Shown in pieces: positions 26,055 to 33,629 of a stretch of DNA of 64,000 nucleotides (position 1 is the first letter of the stretch; every line of letters starts with the position of its first letter). Source of the DNA: Gammaproteobacteria bacterium UBA2675 (GTDB taxonomy: Bacteria > Pseudomonadota > Gammaproteobacteria > Pseudomonadales > Pseudohongiellaceae); NCBI GenBank assembly GCA_002354805.1, contig DEMH01000014.1:62001-126000 (forward strand), in the 5' to 3' direction. Below the pieces are notes generated by a model, which saw only the letters and a list, made by a program, of their open reading frames with translations, was not told the origin of the DNA and did not search any database. The position numbers were made by a program, and so were the translations under genes.

Positions 26055-27334
26055 CCTCTGACAGATTGTTGACTGCGAAAATTCAGCGATTGTGAGTCAA
26101 GGTACTTTGGCAGTTCCGGCAGAAATTTCCACTGCGCCGGAAATCGTCTTATCCATGCTTCTGCCAGTTTCGCAAGCTGTTGAGTGATTCGTTGGCAGGC
26201 GACGTCCAGACGCTCCCCATAAACGGGCTTTACATCTATCTCCGCCTGCATTTCGATAAAACTTGAACCGCATTGCTCGAATGTCACGAACGGAAGTATT
26301 CGCGCCTTACCCATGATCGCCAGCAAAGCTGGCCCCTTGACGAAGCGAGCGCGATATCCGAAGAAATCAACTTCTGTCGTCTCACCAAAATCATCACAAA
26401 GGTCGAACAGGATGTTCAGAGTATGATTACCTTTGCGCAGCCTGGCGACTATCTGCACCGGATCATACTGACCATGTAGCAGTACGTGATGCTGCCCGAT
26501 GTCACCCTGAAACTGATGCTGTAGCGCTGTGCTATCCTGTTCACGTTTTAAGGTGATGACACTGCGCTCTGGAGATGCATGCATCGCAATCCGCTTCATG
26601 GCGCCGACAAAATCCCCCATATGAATTGTAACCAGTACGCGAGATTCCTGATTCTTGTGTATCATTCTTTGGTAGGCACTTTCTTCAGGCCAGACAAAGC
26701 GGCACAGATAAGCGTTATCAGTTTTGCTAGCCTGGTAGTGCGCCAGGCGCCAACAGTAAAAAAAAGCGGTCATATGGTGTTGCTGGACCAGCAACCTGGC
26801 CACACGTCTTTCTGGCTCTCTCAGCAGAACACCAATTATCTGTCGCCGCACCCGCATAGCCACATAGCCCTCTTTCAAAAGAGCTTCAGAATAGCTTGTG
26901 CAGTGGCTGACGAGTTTCAGATAGCCTCTCATCAAGGGATGCTTCACTATGCCGGCCTTTGTCGCCCGGTGCAGCCTCCTGCGGCAGGACACATGTAACC
27001 ATTCCTTGATATTCATCGGCTGCGCCATCAACTTTTCAATGACACTCAGCTGTGCAGTCAACTTATCGATTTGTACCTCGCGTTGCGCGGCTTCATCAAT
27101 GTTCCTGCAAGCGGCATAGACCTGTACACCATGTTCAGTCCTTACGATCCGCAGGCCATCGACTGGTAGCTCCCCAGTCCGAATTGAGTGTTCAATAAAT
27201 GCCTGACTCCTGCGCCTGAGACTTTGCGCGATGCGATCCTCAATCTGCTGACAACGTAATTGAAACTCCTGACTGGGAGGCAGCAGGGCGAAGCCCTTCG
27301 CTGGCTGTTTTCTGATCCGTGCACCGGGCATCAC
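26051..27334 (-). CDS. LpxL-like acyltransferase of the acyl-ligase/exporter cluster
   Basis: A 427-residue protein. The C-terminal half (about 225-405) resembles lipid A acyltransferases of the LpxL/HtrB group: VLVTIHMGDFVGAMKRIA at the position of their His-containing catalytic motif, and NILFDLCDDFGE, VDFFGYRARFVKGPALLAI and ILPFVTFE. Such enzymes move an acyl chain from acyl-ACP to a hydroxyl or amine. The usual HxxxxD/E spacing is not exact, so catalysis is less certain than fold. The N-terminal half is unfamiliar and charged. It starts at GTG 27334 (or ATG 27331) inside the ACP stop region and overlaps the HlyD start by four bases, so it probably receives the chain from that ACP. Confidence 0.6.
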   Translation of the reverse strand: MMPGARIRKQPAKGFALLPPSQEFQLRCQQIEDRIAQSLRRRSQAFIEHSIRTGELPVDGLRIVRTEHGVQVYAACRNIDEAAQREVQIDKLTAQLSVIEKLMAQPMNIKEWLHVSCRRRLHRATKAGIVKHPLMRGYLKLVSHCTSYSEALLKEGYVAMRVRRQIIGVLLREPERRVARLLVQQHHMTAFFYCWRLAHYQASKTDNAYLCRFVWPEESAYQRMIHKNQESRVLVTIHMGDFVGAMKRIAMHASPERSVITLKREQDSTALQHQFQGDIGQHHVLLHGQYDPVQIVARLRKGNHTLNILFDLCDDFGETTEVDFFGYRARFVKGPALLAIMGKARILPFVTFEQCGSSFIEMQAEIDVKPVYGERLDVACQRITQQLAKLAEAWIRRFPAQWKFLPELPKYLDSQSLNFRSQQSVRG

Positions 27335-27618
27335 GTCGCAACCTCGGCATGAATTGCCGTAAATATAAGCTCCACCAGATCGCCCAGTGTCGACACCTGA
27401 ATCAACATGGATTCATCCGCATCGATGCCAAACTCAGCTTCCAGCTCAAAAACAATCTCCACCAGTTTCAGGGAATCGAGCCCCAGGTCGGCTATGCGAA
27501 TGTCCTTGTCGTAGAACTGCAGGCACTGCTCTTTGCTGCCAGTTGATTGAGATGCCGTCACATTTATCTGCTCAAGCAGTTTTTTCTCGATTCCCGCTCT
27601 TATCAGAGACTCAGGCAC
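27331..27618 (-). CDS. Acyl carrier protein
   Basis: A 95-residue stand-alone carrier protein with the phosphopantetheine attachment site Ser49 in DLGLDSLKLVEIV and the usual acidic helix II (FELEAEFGID). It starts at GTG with AAGGAGGT five bases upstream, and this start lies inside the end of the acyl-AMP ligase gene. The C-terminus overlaps the acyltransferase start. It is not the housekeeping AcpP, given its sequence and its context between a fatty acyl-AMP ligase and an acyltransferase. It should carry the activated acyl chain of this pathway. Confidence 0.9.
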   Translation of the reverse strand: MPESLIRAGIEKKLLEQINVTASQSTGSKEQCLQFYDKDIRIADLGLDSLKLVEIVFELEAEFGIDADESMLIQVSTLGDLVELIFTAIHAEVAT

Positions 27619-29275
27619 AGTTGACCTCCTTGTCCAGCAAACTCTGTATAAGCGATCTGCACTGATCGCGCTTTATCTTTCCACTCGTCGTCAACGGCAT
27701 ACGCCCACTTGCGACAACGTGAGCCCCCTCTGGTGCCACCCCGGTCAACTCAAGTACATAAGAAACAATCCGGTGCAGATCAAGACTGGCGATGGTACGG
27801 GTACTTTCCAGAACCAGGCCCAGTGTTTCACAGCCGTCGCAGTTGACTGCAACAGCCGCACACCTTCCAATGCCATGCCTGGTGAATTTTTGTTCAACCT
27901 GCCCCTCGATGAACTCTGCGCAAAGTGGCTTGCCACGGACTTTGAGTACATTCTTAGCGCGCCCCGTCACATACAGCAGTCCCGCTTTCACGTATCCGCG
28001 ATCGCCTGTGCGCAAAAAGCTGCCGGAAGCGTCGTTAAGCCGTTGATCAAAAACCCTGCCATCACTCTTGGTTTCACTTGTATAACCTCTTGCCACTGAT
28101 GCTGACTTGACCCATATCTCACCTTCCTGGCCGTCATCGCAGCAACGCCTGTTGACGGTATCAACTACCTTGATAACTCGACTGTTACTCCCAACTGCAA
28201 CTGGTTGATCGTCTCTCGCGTTGAGGCTCTCCATGTCAGCCTTTAAGCCCTGCACTCCGCTGACAAATAGTGTTGCCTCGGCAAGCCCGTAGCAGGGAAA
28301 CAATGCCTGGTCCTGCAGGCCACAATGACGCAGGGTCGTCAGAAATTCCTGCAGTGTCCGGAAACTGACTCGCTCTGAGCCGCAGTAAGCCAGACGCCAG
28401 CAACTCAGATCCAGACCTGTGTCCAGCGGCCCGGACTGAGATATCTGCTGAAGGCACCGACGGTAGGCAAAGCTGGGACCACCTGAAATAGTTACGCGGT
28501 ATTTGTCGATGGCAGCAAGCCATTTTAGTGGTCTGGCAACAAATGTCTTCGGCGACAGAAAGTAATTGTGGATAGCCGCATAGACTGGCTGGATGACGTG
28601 TCCAATCAGCCCCATATCGTGGTGAAACGGCAGCCATGACAAACCGACATCGGCCCTGTTGCATTGGAATGCACTGCTTATCTGCCTGACATTCGCCAAA
28701 ATGTTGCTGTGCGAGATTGCCACCCCTTTGGGGTGGCTGGTCGACCCCGAAGTAAATTGTATGAATGCGACATCGGATGCCCGTGACAAATGCTGCTTAA
28801 GCTGTGGCTGTTGAGAACCGAATCTGAGCAGCGACGATAGCGTGTATACCGGCACCTGATCAACCTTGATCAAGGCGGCCAGGGTCTGCCCTGTAAGTAC
28901 AGCACGCACACAATGTTGACTCAGCAAGGCCGCCATTTCAGTCCAGGAGGTGCCTCGGGGTTTTGTCATCGGTACCGGCGTGACTCCTGCCAGCACCGAT
29001 GCCCAGAATGCCAGTACAAACTCTGGACCATGTGTATAAATCAGGCCAACCCGTTTCTCGCTCAGACCAATACTCATCATGCCACAGGCAAGTTTTTGTG
29101 CCTGGTCAAGCAAGCCTGACAATGTCATCTGACATTCTGGCTTGAGATCTGCGTTCAAAAACGTATAGATGAGTTTTTCAGGTTCTGCTGCCGCACGGCA
29201 TTGTAATAAACCAGAAAGTGTCTCCGACTCTGCAGAGCGGTCAGAGGCTGCCATTGCTACAAGCCGATTTTGCAT
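27611..29275 (-). CDS. Fatty acyl-AMP ligase (FAAL/FadD32-like)
   Basis: A 554-residue adenylating enzyme with the P-loop FTSGSTSHPKG (about 174-184) and the fatty acyl-AMP ligase signature LPFHHDMGLIGHVIQPVY followed by SGGPSFAYRRC. FAALs form acyl-adenylates and load them onto carrier proteins instead of CoA; the next gene is an ACP. The C-terminus has SGKIKRDQCR, the usual lysine region. The frame opens at TTG 29299, but ATG 29275 has AAGGA eight bases upstream and follows a short upstream frame ending TGA at 29277. It is the first large gene of the cluster and diverges from a diiron enzyme gene. Confidence 0.88.
   Translation of the reverse strand: MQNRLVAMAASDRSAESETLSGLLQCRAAAEPEKLIYTFLNADLKPECQMTLSGLLDQAQKLACGMMSIGLSEKRVGLIYTHGPEFVLAFWASVLAGVTPVPMTKPRGTSWTEMAALLSQHCVRAVLTGQTLAALIKVDQVPVYTLSSLLRFGSQQPQLKQHLSRASDVAFIQFTSGSTSHPKGVAISHSNILANVRQISSAFQCNRADVGLSWLPFHHDMGLIGHVIQPVYAAIHNYFLSPKTFVARPLKWLAAIDKYRVTISGGPSFAYRRCLQQISQSGPLDTGLDLSCWRLAYCGSERVSFRTLQEFLTTLRHCGLQDQALFPCYGLAEATLFVSGVQGLKADMESLNARDDQPVAVGSNSRVIKVVDTVNRRCCDDGQEGEIWVKSASVARGYTSETKSDGRVFDQRLNDASGSFLRTGDRGYVKAGLLYVTGRAKNVLKVRGKPLCAEFIEGQVEQKFTRHGIGRCAAVAVNCDGCETLGLVLESTRTIASLDLHRIVSYVLELTGVAPEGAHVVASGRMPLTTSGKIKRDQCRSLIQSLLDKEVNCA
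27624..27631 (-). promoter_or_regulatory. Strong ribosome binding site that fixes the ACP GTG start
   Basis: AAGGAGGT on the minus strand, five bases before GTG at 27618. It lies inside the 3' end of the acyl-AMP ligase gene and is the strongest Shine-Dalgarno element in the cluster, suggesting the carrier protein is made in excess. Confidence 0.8.
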
Positions 29276-29276
29276 A

Positions 29277-29390
29277 TCACTGTTCCTTGTGACTCTCAAT
29301 TTCCGCTGTGGTTACCAACTGTTTAAGCACAGACATCTGAAACTTTCCTGAAAATAATTTCCGGCAAATCCCAATCAAGCCGTCTAACAT
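29277..29390 (-). CDS. Short upstream reading frame (37 or 19 residues) before the acyl-AMP ligase
   Basis: A 37-codon frame (beginning MLDGLIGICRKLFSG) whose stop TGA is one base from the ligase ATG (TGATATG). The first ATG (29390) has no ribosome binding site, but an internal ATG at 29336 has AGGA nine bases upstream and would give a 19-residue peptide beginning MSVLKQLVTTAE. It may be a leader that couples translation to the ligase, a small peptide product, or chance. There is no double-glycine motif, so it does not look like a standard substrate of the C39 exporter. Confidence 0.3.
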   Translation of the reverse strand: MLDGLIGICRKLFSGKFQMSVLKQLVTTAEIESHKEQ

Positions 29391-29410
29391 CCAAGGTAGG
29401 AACTTATACA

Positions 29411-30439
29411 ATGAAGGCGGTCATCAATATGGACACCGGCACCCGAGTCAAAGATAAAAGGGCCATGAGTCATACAAACATAAGTTATGCAACTACGTTG
29501 CATAACACATTCCTGCTGGGCTACCTGGACCACAACACAGGCACGTCGGCAACACCTTCTGAAGCTCGCCAACGTGTGCTGTACGAGTTGGCAAATGCCA
29601 GAGTGTGGAATGTGCAACAGCACATTGATTGGGACATGTCGAAGCGCAGCTCTGCCTTTCCGGAGTGTAAAAGCGATGACCCCCTTGACACCTATCCGCC
29701 ATACCAGTCACTTTCACGAGAGCAGCGCCATGCGCTGAGCTGGCTACGCCATGCAATGGAGCTCAGTGATATCCTTCACGGCGAACAGGCCGCTCTGTTG
29801 CTTTCAGCACAATTGTTGTCAGTTGTCCCCAACGCAGCAGCACGACTGTTCATGAGTAGTCAGGTCTCGGATGAGGCCAGGCACGTCGATTTTTTTACTC
29901 AGTATATGGTCGCGGCGAAACTTCCTGTTTCACCGCCCAACGATCAGCTGGCGAGGCTTATTCATGACGCGCTACAAAGCCCGGACTGGCGCTATAAGTT
30001 CAGTGTATGCCAGGTGCTTATTGAAAGTCTGGCTCTGGCCAGATTCAGGGAGCTCAAAAGCATTAGCAGCATACCGGCACTGCAACAGGGGCTTGCGTTG
30101 ATATTGCAGGATGAAGCCAGGCATGTGAAATTTGGCACTGATACACTGCATGAAGCTTTCACAGAACTCACACCAGAGGAACGAGAACTCAGGGGCAGCC
30201 ATCTGCTACACAGCGCACTGCTACTGATCGATACAACACACAGTAGTGCGGCACTGGCCCGTGAAGTCCGCTGGGATGCCGCACACCTTCGATTGCACCT
30301 GCGACAATACCGTATTCGCCATCCTGAAATTGCCCGTCAGAGGCTGCGGCAACTCAGCCTGAACATGAGTTCTGCGGGCCTGATGACGGATAATATACGC
30401 AAGCGCTTAGAGCGCATCACCAACCCTACCAATAGCTGA
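29411..30439 (+). CDS. Ferritin-like diiron enzyme, probable oxygenase or desaturase
   Basis: A 342-residue all-helical protein with two symmetrical iron-ligand half-sites: Glu125, Glu155-x-x-His158, Glu205 and Glu235-x-x-His238 (SDEARHV and QDEARHV). This is the ligand pattern of R2-like diiron proteins such as acyl-ACP desaturases and AurF-type N-oxygenases. The first glutamate of each half is exactly 30 residues before the next. It diverges from the acyl-AMP ligase/ACP operon across 135 bases, so an ACP-bound acyl chain is the likely substrate. ATG codons at 29411, 29429 and 29465 are in frame; the first has AGGA upstream. The exact reaction is unknown. Confidence 0.72.
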   Translation: MKAVINMDTGTRVKDKRAMSHTNISYATTLHNTFLLGYLDHNTGTSATPSEARQRVLYELANARVWNVQQHIDWDMSKRSSAFPECKSDDPLDTYPPYQSLSREQRHALSWLRHAMELSDILHGEQAALLLSAQLLSVVPNAAARLFMSSQVSDEARHVDFFTQYMVAAKLPVSPPNDQLARLIHDALQSPDWRYKFSVCQVLIESLALARFRELKSISSIPALQQGLALILQDEARHVKFGTDTLHEAFTELTPEERELRGSHLLHSALLLIDTTHSSAALAREVRWDAAHLRLHLRQYRIRHPEIARQRLRQLSLNMSSAGLMTDNIRKRLERITNPTNS

Positions 30440-30500
30440 CTGCTTGCTCTACAATCGGGTGTCTAGCTGGCTTAATCATTCATTTATCAGAGCGGTACCC

Positions 30501-31262
30501 ATGATCACATCACCCGATCCGAATATTAGCTATCAACTGACACACGGCGTTTTTGTCATGCAGATTCAGCGCCCGGAAAAAAAGAATGCGCTGACACAGA
30601 CCATGTACCAGGCACTGGCTCAGGGCATTTCGGCCGCTGAAAAAGATGATGACGCGCGGGTGATTCTGATTCGTGGTGCTGAAGACTGTTTCACCAGCGG
30701 CAACGACGTCAATGATTTCGTTAAATCGTCTGACGTCGGCACAGAGCGTCCTTCCGTTCAGTTTATGAAGGCTATCGCACACGCCGGCAAACCGGTTGTA
30801 GCGGCGGTCGGTGGGCTTGCCATCGGTATTGGCACCACCATGCTGTTGCACTGTGACCTTGTGTATGCGGCTGAGGATGCCTACTTCCAGCTGCCATTCA
30901 CTCGCCTGGGTCTTTGCCCGGAAGCCGGCTCCAGTGCCCTGCTGCCGCAGATCCTCGGCCACCAGCGCGCCAGCGAGCTGTTGCTGCTGGGTGATCGGTT
31001 CTCCGCCGCCAAAGCTCATCAGTACGGCATGGTGAATGAGGTGCTGCCTTCGGCCGGTTATCTGGAGCACGCCATGGCCAAGGCGACAGAGCTGGCGAAA
31101 CTGCCTGCGGATGCAGTACGCACCTCAAAAGCACTGATCAAGCGCAACCAGGCATCGCCAATGAACGATACGATTCAGGCTGAACTGCTGCAATTCTCAC
31201 GACTGCTACAATCACCTGACGCCCAGGCGATTTTCCAGGCATTTCTTAACAAAAAGAAATAA
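30501..31262 (+). CDS. Enoyl-CoA hydratase/isomerase family protein
   Basis: A 253-residue crotonase-fold protein: RPEKKNALT near the N-terminus, the oxyanion-hole segment GGLAIGIGTTMLLHCDLVYA, and FTRLGLCPEAGSS. The single glutamate in the second motif (PEAG) and the shape of the first resemble isomerase-like members more than classical hydratases. It acts on CoA thioesters in beta-oxidation or a related route. An upstream in-frame ATG exists at 30444, but ATG 30501 has a short AG-rich element before it and gives the usual length. It follows the diiron gene by 62 bases on the same strand, so it could be part of that transcript, though homologues are common as single genes. Confidence 0.85.
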   Translation: MITSPDPNISYQLTHGVFVMQIQRPEKKNALTQTMYQALAQGISAAEKDDDARVILIRGAEDCFTSGNDVNDFVKSSDVGTERPSVQFMKAIAHAGKPVVAAVGGLAIGIGTTMLLHCDLVYAAEDAYFQLPFTRLGLCPEAGSSALLPQILGHQRASELLLLGDRFSAAKAHQYGMVNEVLPSAGYLEHAMAKATELAKLPADAVRTSKALIKRNQASPMNDTIQAELLQFSRLLQSPDAQAIFQAFLNKKK

Positions 31263-31297
31263 GCCCCGGTTTAACACCCTGGCCCAGCGGTTTTTAA

Positions 31298-32068
31298 TCA
31301 GGCTCGTTTGCCCAGCAAAACATCACGAGCCTCATTGAGCCGCTGCGCCAGGTATGGCGAACCTCCCCGGTCAGGGTGCAGCTTCTGCATCAGACGCCTG
31401 TGGGCCGCCACGATTTCCTCTCTGGTGGCGCCCGTTTCAAGCCCCAGTATTTCCAGTGCAAGTGACTCGGACATTGTATCGCTGTCGTGATGTGCACGTT
31501 CTCCGCCCGTCTGGCCTGAGGCCGGATCGCCCTGCTCACGCCAGTCCGGGTGCATCCGGTCGAGATAGGCTTCCAGCAATTGCAGGGTATCGGCATCGTC
31601 CTGGCTCTCCTGCGCCAGTTCCAACAGGTCCGGAAGACCCAGTTGCGACAGTCGCTTACCCTGAAACTGACCTTGCAGGACTCGCCCGTCCATTGCCCCC
31701 GTGCTGTGCTGCAGCTCCATCGCCAGCCAGTCAGTTTTAACCGTCGAGCTGCCAGAGCGACGTCCACCGCTGCCGGCAGGCCCTGAGCCCGCCGAGGAGC
31801 GCCGCAGACGCAACATGGACGCAAGCTGCATCAGCCAGTGGGCATTGCGCATCGCGAAGGTAAGCAGGAATATAATCGGGGCCAGTACTGCCTGCACTGG
31901 CAGTCGTCCCATCAGGATCAGGGCCAGGACAAGTACCAATACCGACGTCAGCGCAAGCAGCCAGCGAAACTGCTGTTTTGTGAGTGAGTAATGTTGCCTG
32001 ACGCGCAACAGCCCCCACCAGGCAAGCCCGATCAGCAACAGCGGGCCCAGCAGTCTGATAATCAACAA
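31298..32068 (-). CDS. Membrane-anchored J-domain protein
   Basis: A 256-residue protein with two or three N-terminal membrane segments (about 2-18, 36-54, 58-76), a Ser/Gly-rich linker (92-110), a helical middle section, and a C-terminal J-domain (about 200-256) with the HPD motif in LHPDRGGSPYLAQRLNEA. It should recruit DnaK to the inner face of the membrane, as Tim14/Pam18-type proteins do. It lies 54 bases after a VWA-domain gene on the same strand, which may be a client or partner. The client is unknown. Confidence 0.82.
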   Translation of the reverse strand: MLIIRLLGPLLLIGLAWWGLLRVRQHYSLTKQQFRWLLALTSVLVLVLALILMGRLPVQAVLAPIIFLLTFAMRNAHWLMQLASMLRLRRSSAGSGPAGSGGRRSGSSTVKTDWLAMELQHSTGAMDGRVLQGQFQGKRLSQLGLPDLLELAQESQDDADTLQLLEAYLDRMHPDWREQGDPASGQTGGERAHHDSDTMSESLALEILGLETGATREEIVAAHRRLMQKLHPDRGGSPYLAQRLNEARDVLLGKRA

Positions 32069-32122
32069 CGATGCAGTCTCCCAATCGTTTTAAGCAGCAG
32101 GACGAACAATCAGACTGGAAGC

Positions 32123-32869
32123 TTAACCGGATAGCTGTTGGCCAAGCAATTTTACTGAAGGGTGGGCACGACGACTGAAGTCTTCCAGCGCCTTGATCCC
32201 ACCGCTGGCGTACACCGCAACGGCCTTCAACAGGTCACGCAGCTGCTCCGCACTGCCGTGATCAAAGGGCGAATAGGCACCGCCGGAAAGCCGCGCCATC
32301 TCAACAAAACAGCGCTGTGCGGTAATATCCTGGCCTTCCTGAAAAACAAACAGAGGAACACGCAACAACCCCAGCTCGCCGGCATGCTGGCACAAAACGT
32401 CCATGCTCTCTTCCATGCAGTCACCAACGTAAACCACGGCGTGCACTTTCTCACGGCGGGTTTCAGCCTTGACATGCTTCAGCAGTCTCTCAATCTTGGT
32501 GATACCTGCCTGGCAGCGAATACCGGTCATCTGCGGTAGCAACTGCGCCGAATCTCCGTACCAGTCGCTGGCACGAAACTCGGCAACCCCCCTGAAATAA
32601 CAAAGCTGAATCTGCAGCCCACCCAGGCTACTCGCACTGGCGAACATGTCGGCCTGTAACTGCATTGCCTTATCCCAGGTTGCTTCTCGGGAGGCGGTGG
32701 CATCCAGCGCAAAAATCAGGCGACCACTGCGCCCACTGGTATTGACCGGCGGCATGGATTTAAGCTGCTGCAGGAAGTTACTGACGTCCGGGCGGGATGC
32801 CGGGAGCGAGTCGGCGTCGCGCTGCCGGCCTGGTGATTTTTTGTTGATAAGACTTTTCAGATCCTTCAT
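32123..32869 (-). CDS. VWA-domain protein
   Basis: A 248-residue cytoplasmic protein with a von Willebrand A fold: metal-site motif DATASR (LIFALDATASREATW, about 52-66), followed by VVYVGDCMEES and LFVFQEGQD strands. No signal peptide or membrane segment is seen. AGAGGT eleven bases upstream fits the ATG. It precedes the membrane J-domain gene and follows the DnaQ-like gene. VWA proteins assemble complexes through a metal-bound acidic partner; nothing here shows which one. It may belong with the J-domain protein as a two-gene unit. Confidence 0.75.
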   Translation of the reverse strand: MKDLKSLINKKSPGRQRDADSLPASRPDVSNFLQQLKSMPPVNTSGRSGRLIFALDATASREATWDKAMQLQADMFASASSLGGLQIQLCYFRGVAEFRASDWYGDSAQLLPQMTGIRCQAGITKIERLLKHVKAETRREKVHAVVYVGDCMEESMDVLCQHAGELGLLRVPLFVFQEGQDITAQRCFVEMARLSGGAYSPFDHGSAEQLRDLLKAVAVYASGGIKALEDFSRRAHPSVKLLGQQLSG

Positions 32870-32915
32870 GGTCTACCTCTTGAAAGGAAATTGTCTGACG
32901 CTGTAAGCCCAGGGC

Positions 32916-33629
32916 TCAATACCATAGATCTCGCAATGGCGTGGCAGGCGAATAGTGTCTGGCGATCTGCGCCTGCAACAGCTCAGCGCAGGCCAGCGCA
33001 TCAGACACCGCGTGGTGAGGGCTGTAAGCCGGCAGACCATAACGAAGACGACTGTCAGCCAGCCTGATCGATTGCTGACGACGACCCAGCAGGCGTGTCA
33101 TCAAACCGCCGCGGCGGTGCAGCCGCGCTTCCAGTGCCATGGTGTCGATCACCGGAAAAACGATTCCCTCGCCCAGTCGTGCCAGCAGTGCTTCATTGAG
33201 GAAACCCCTCTCTATACTGCGGTGATGAACAACAGCCACTCTTCCGGCCATCAGCTCCAGTAACTCAGGCAGTATCTCCCGGAGGTCTGGTGCCTCCTCA
33301 ATATCAGAGTGAGTGATCCGGTGAATAGTCACAGAGTCCGGTGTCAGTTCGAAACGGGGTTTGACTATCCAGTGTCGTGAAGCGGAACTGCTTATCCACT
33401 GCAGGCTCATTGGGACGACTCCGATGCTGACGATACTGTTGCTTTGACTGTCCAGTCCTGTTGTTTCAAAATCGATGGCAAGTAACGCCGCTTCACTGAT
33501 TGGCGTGTCAGGCGCAGGCGCGCCGGCAGCATAGAACTTCTTCAGTGACGCATCTCGGGCAGATTGCGCCAGTGCCCGGAACTCCCGCGACCAGTCAGGC
33601 GACCTGTGTCGGGTATCAGTATCAGGCAT
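32916..33629 (-). CDS. DnaQ-like 3'-5' exonuclease (DEDDh family)
   Basis: A 237-residue exonuclease with the three Exo motifs: DFETTGLD (Exo I, near 52), the HHRSIERGFLNEAL region (Exo II) and HHAVSDALACAELL (Exo III, His and Asp). It resembles the proofreading epsilon subunit but stands apart from a polymerase. Its start overlaps the CBS/DUF294 gene by eight bases. That pairing is often seen near acetate-type permeases and CrbS-like kinases; here it follows a BCCT transporter. Its substrate, DNA, RNA or a nucleotide signal, is not known. Confidence 0.85.
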   Translation of the reverse strand: MPDTDTRHRSPDWSREFRALAQSARDASLKKFYAAGAPAPDTPISEAALLAIDFETTGLDSQSNSIVSIGVVPMSLQWISSSASRHWIVKPRFELTPDSVTIHRITHSDIEEAPDLREILPELLELMAGRVAVVHHRSIERGFLNEALLARLGEGIVFPVIDTMALEARLHRRGGLMTRLLGRRQQSIRLADSRLRYGLPAYSPHHAVSDALACAELLQAQIARHYSPATPLRDLWY

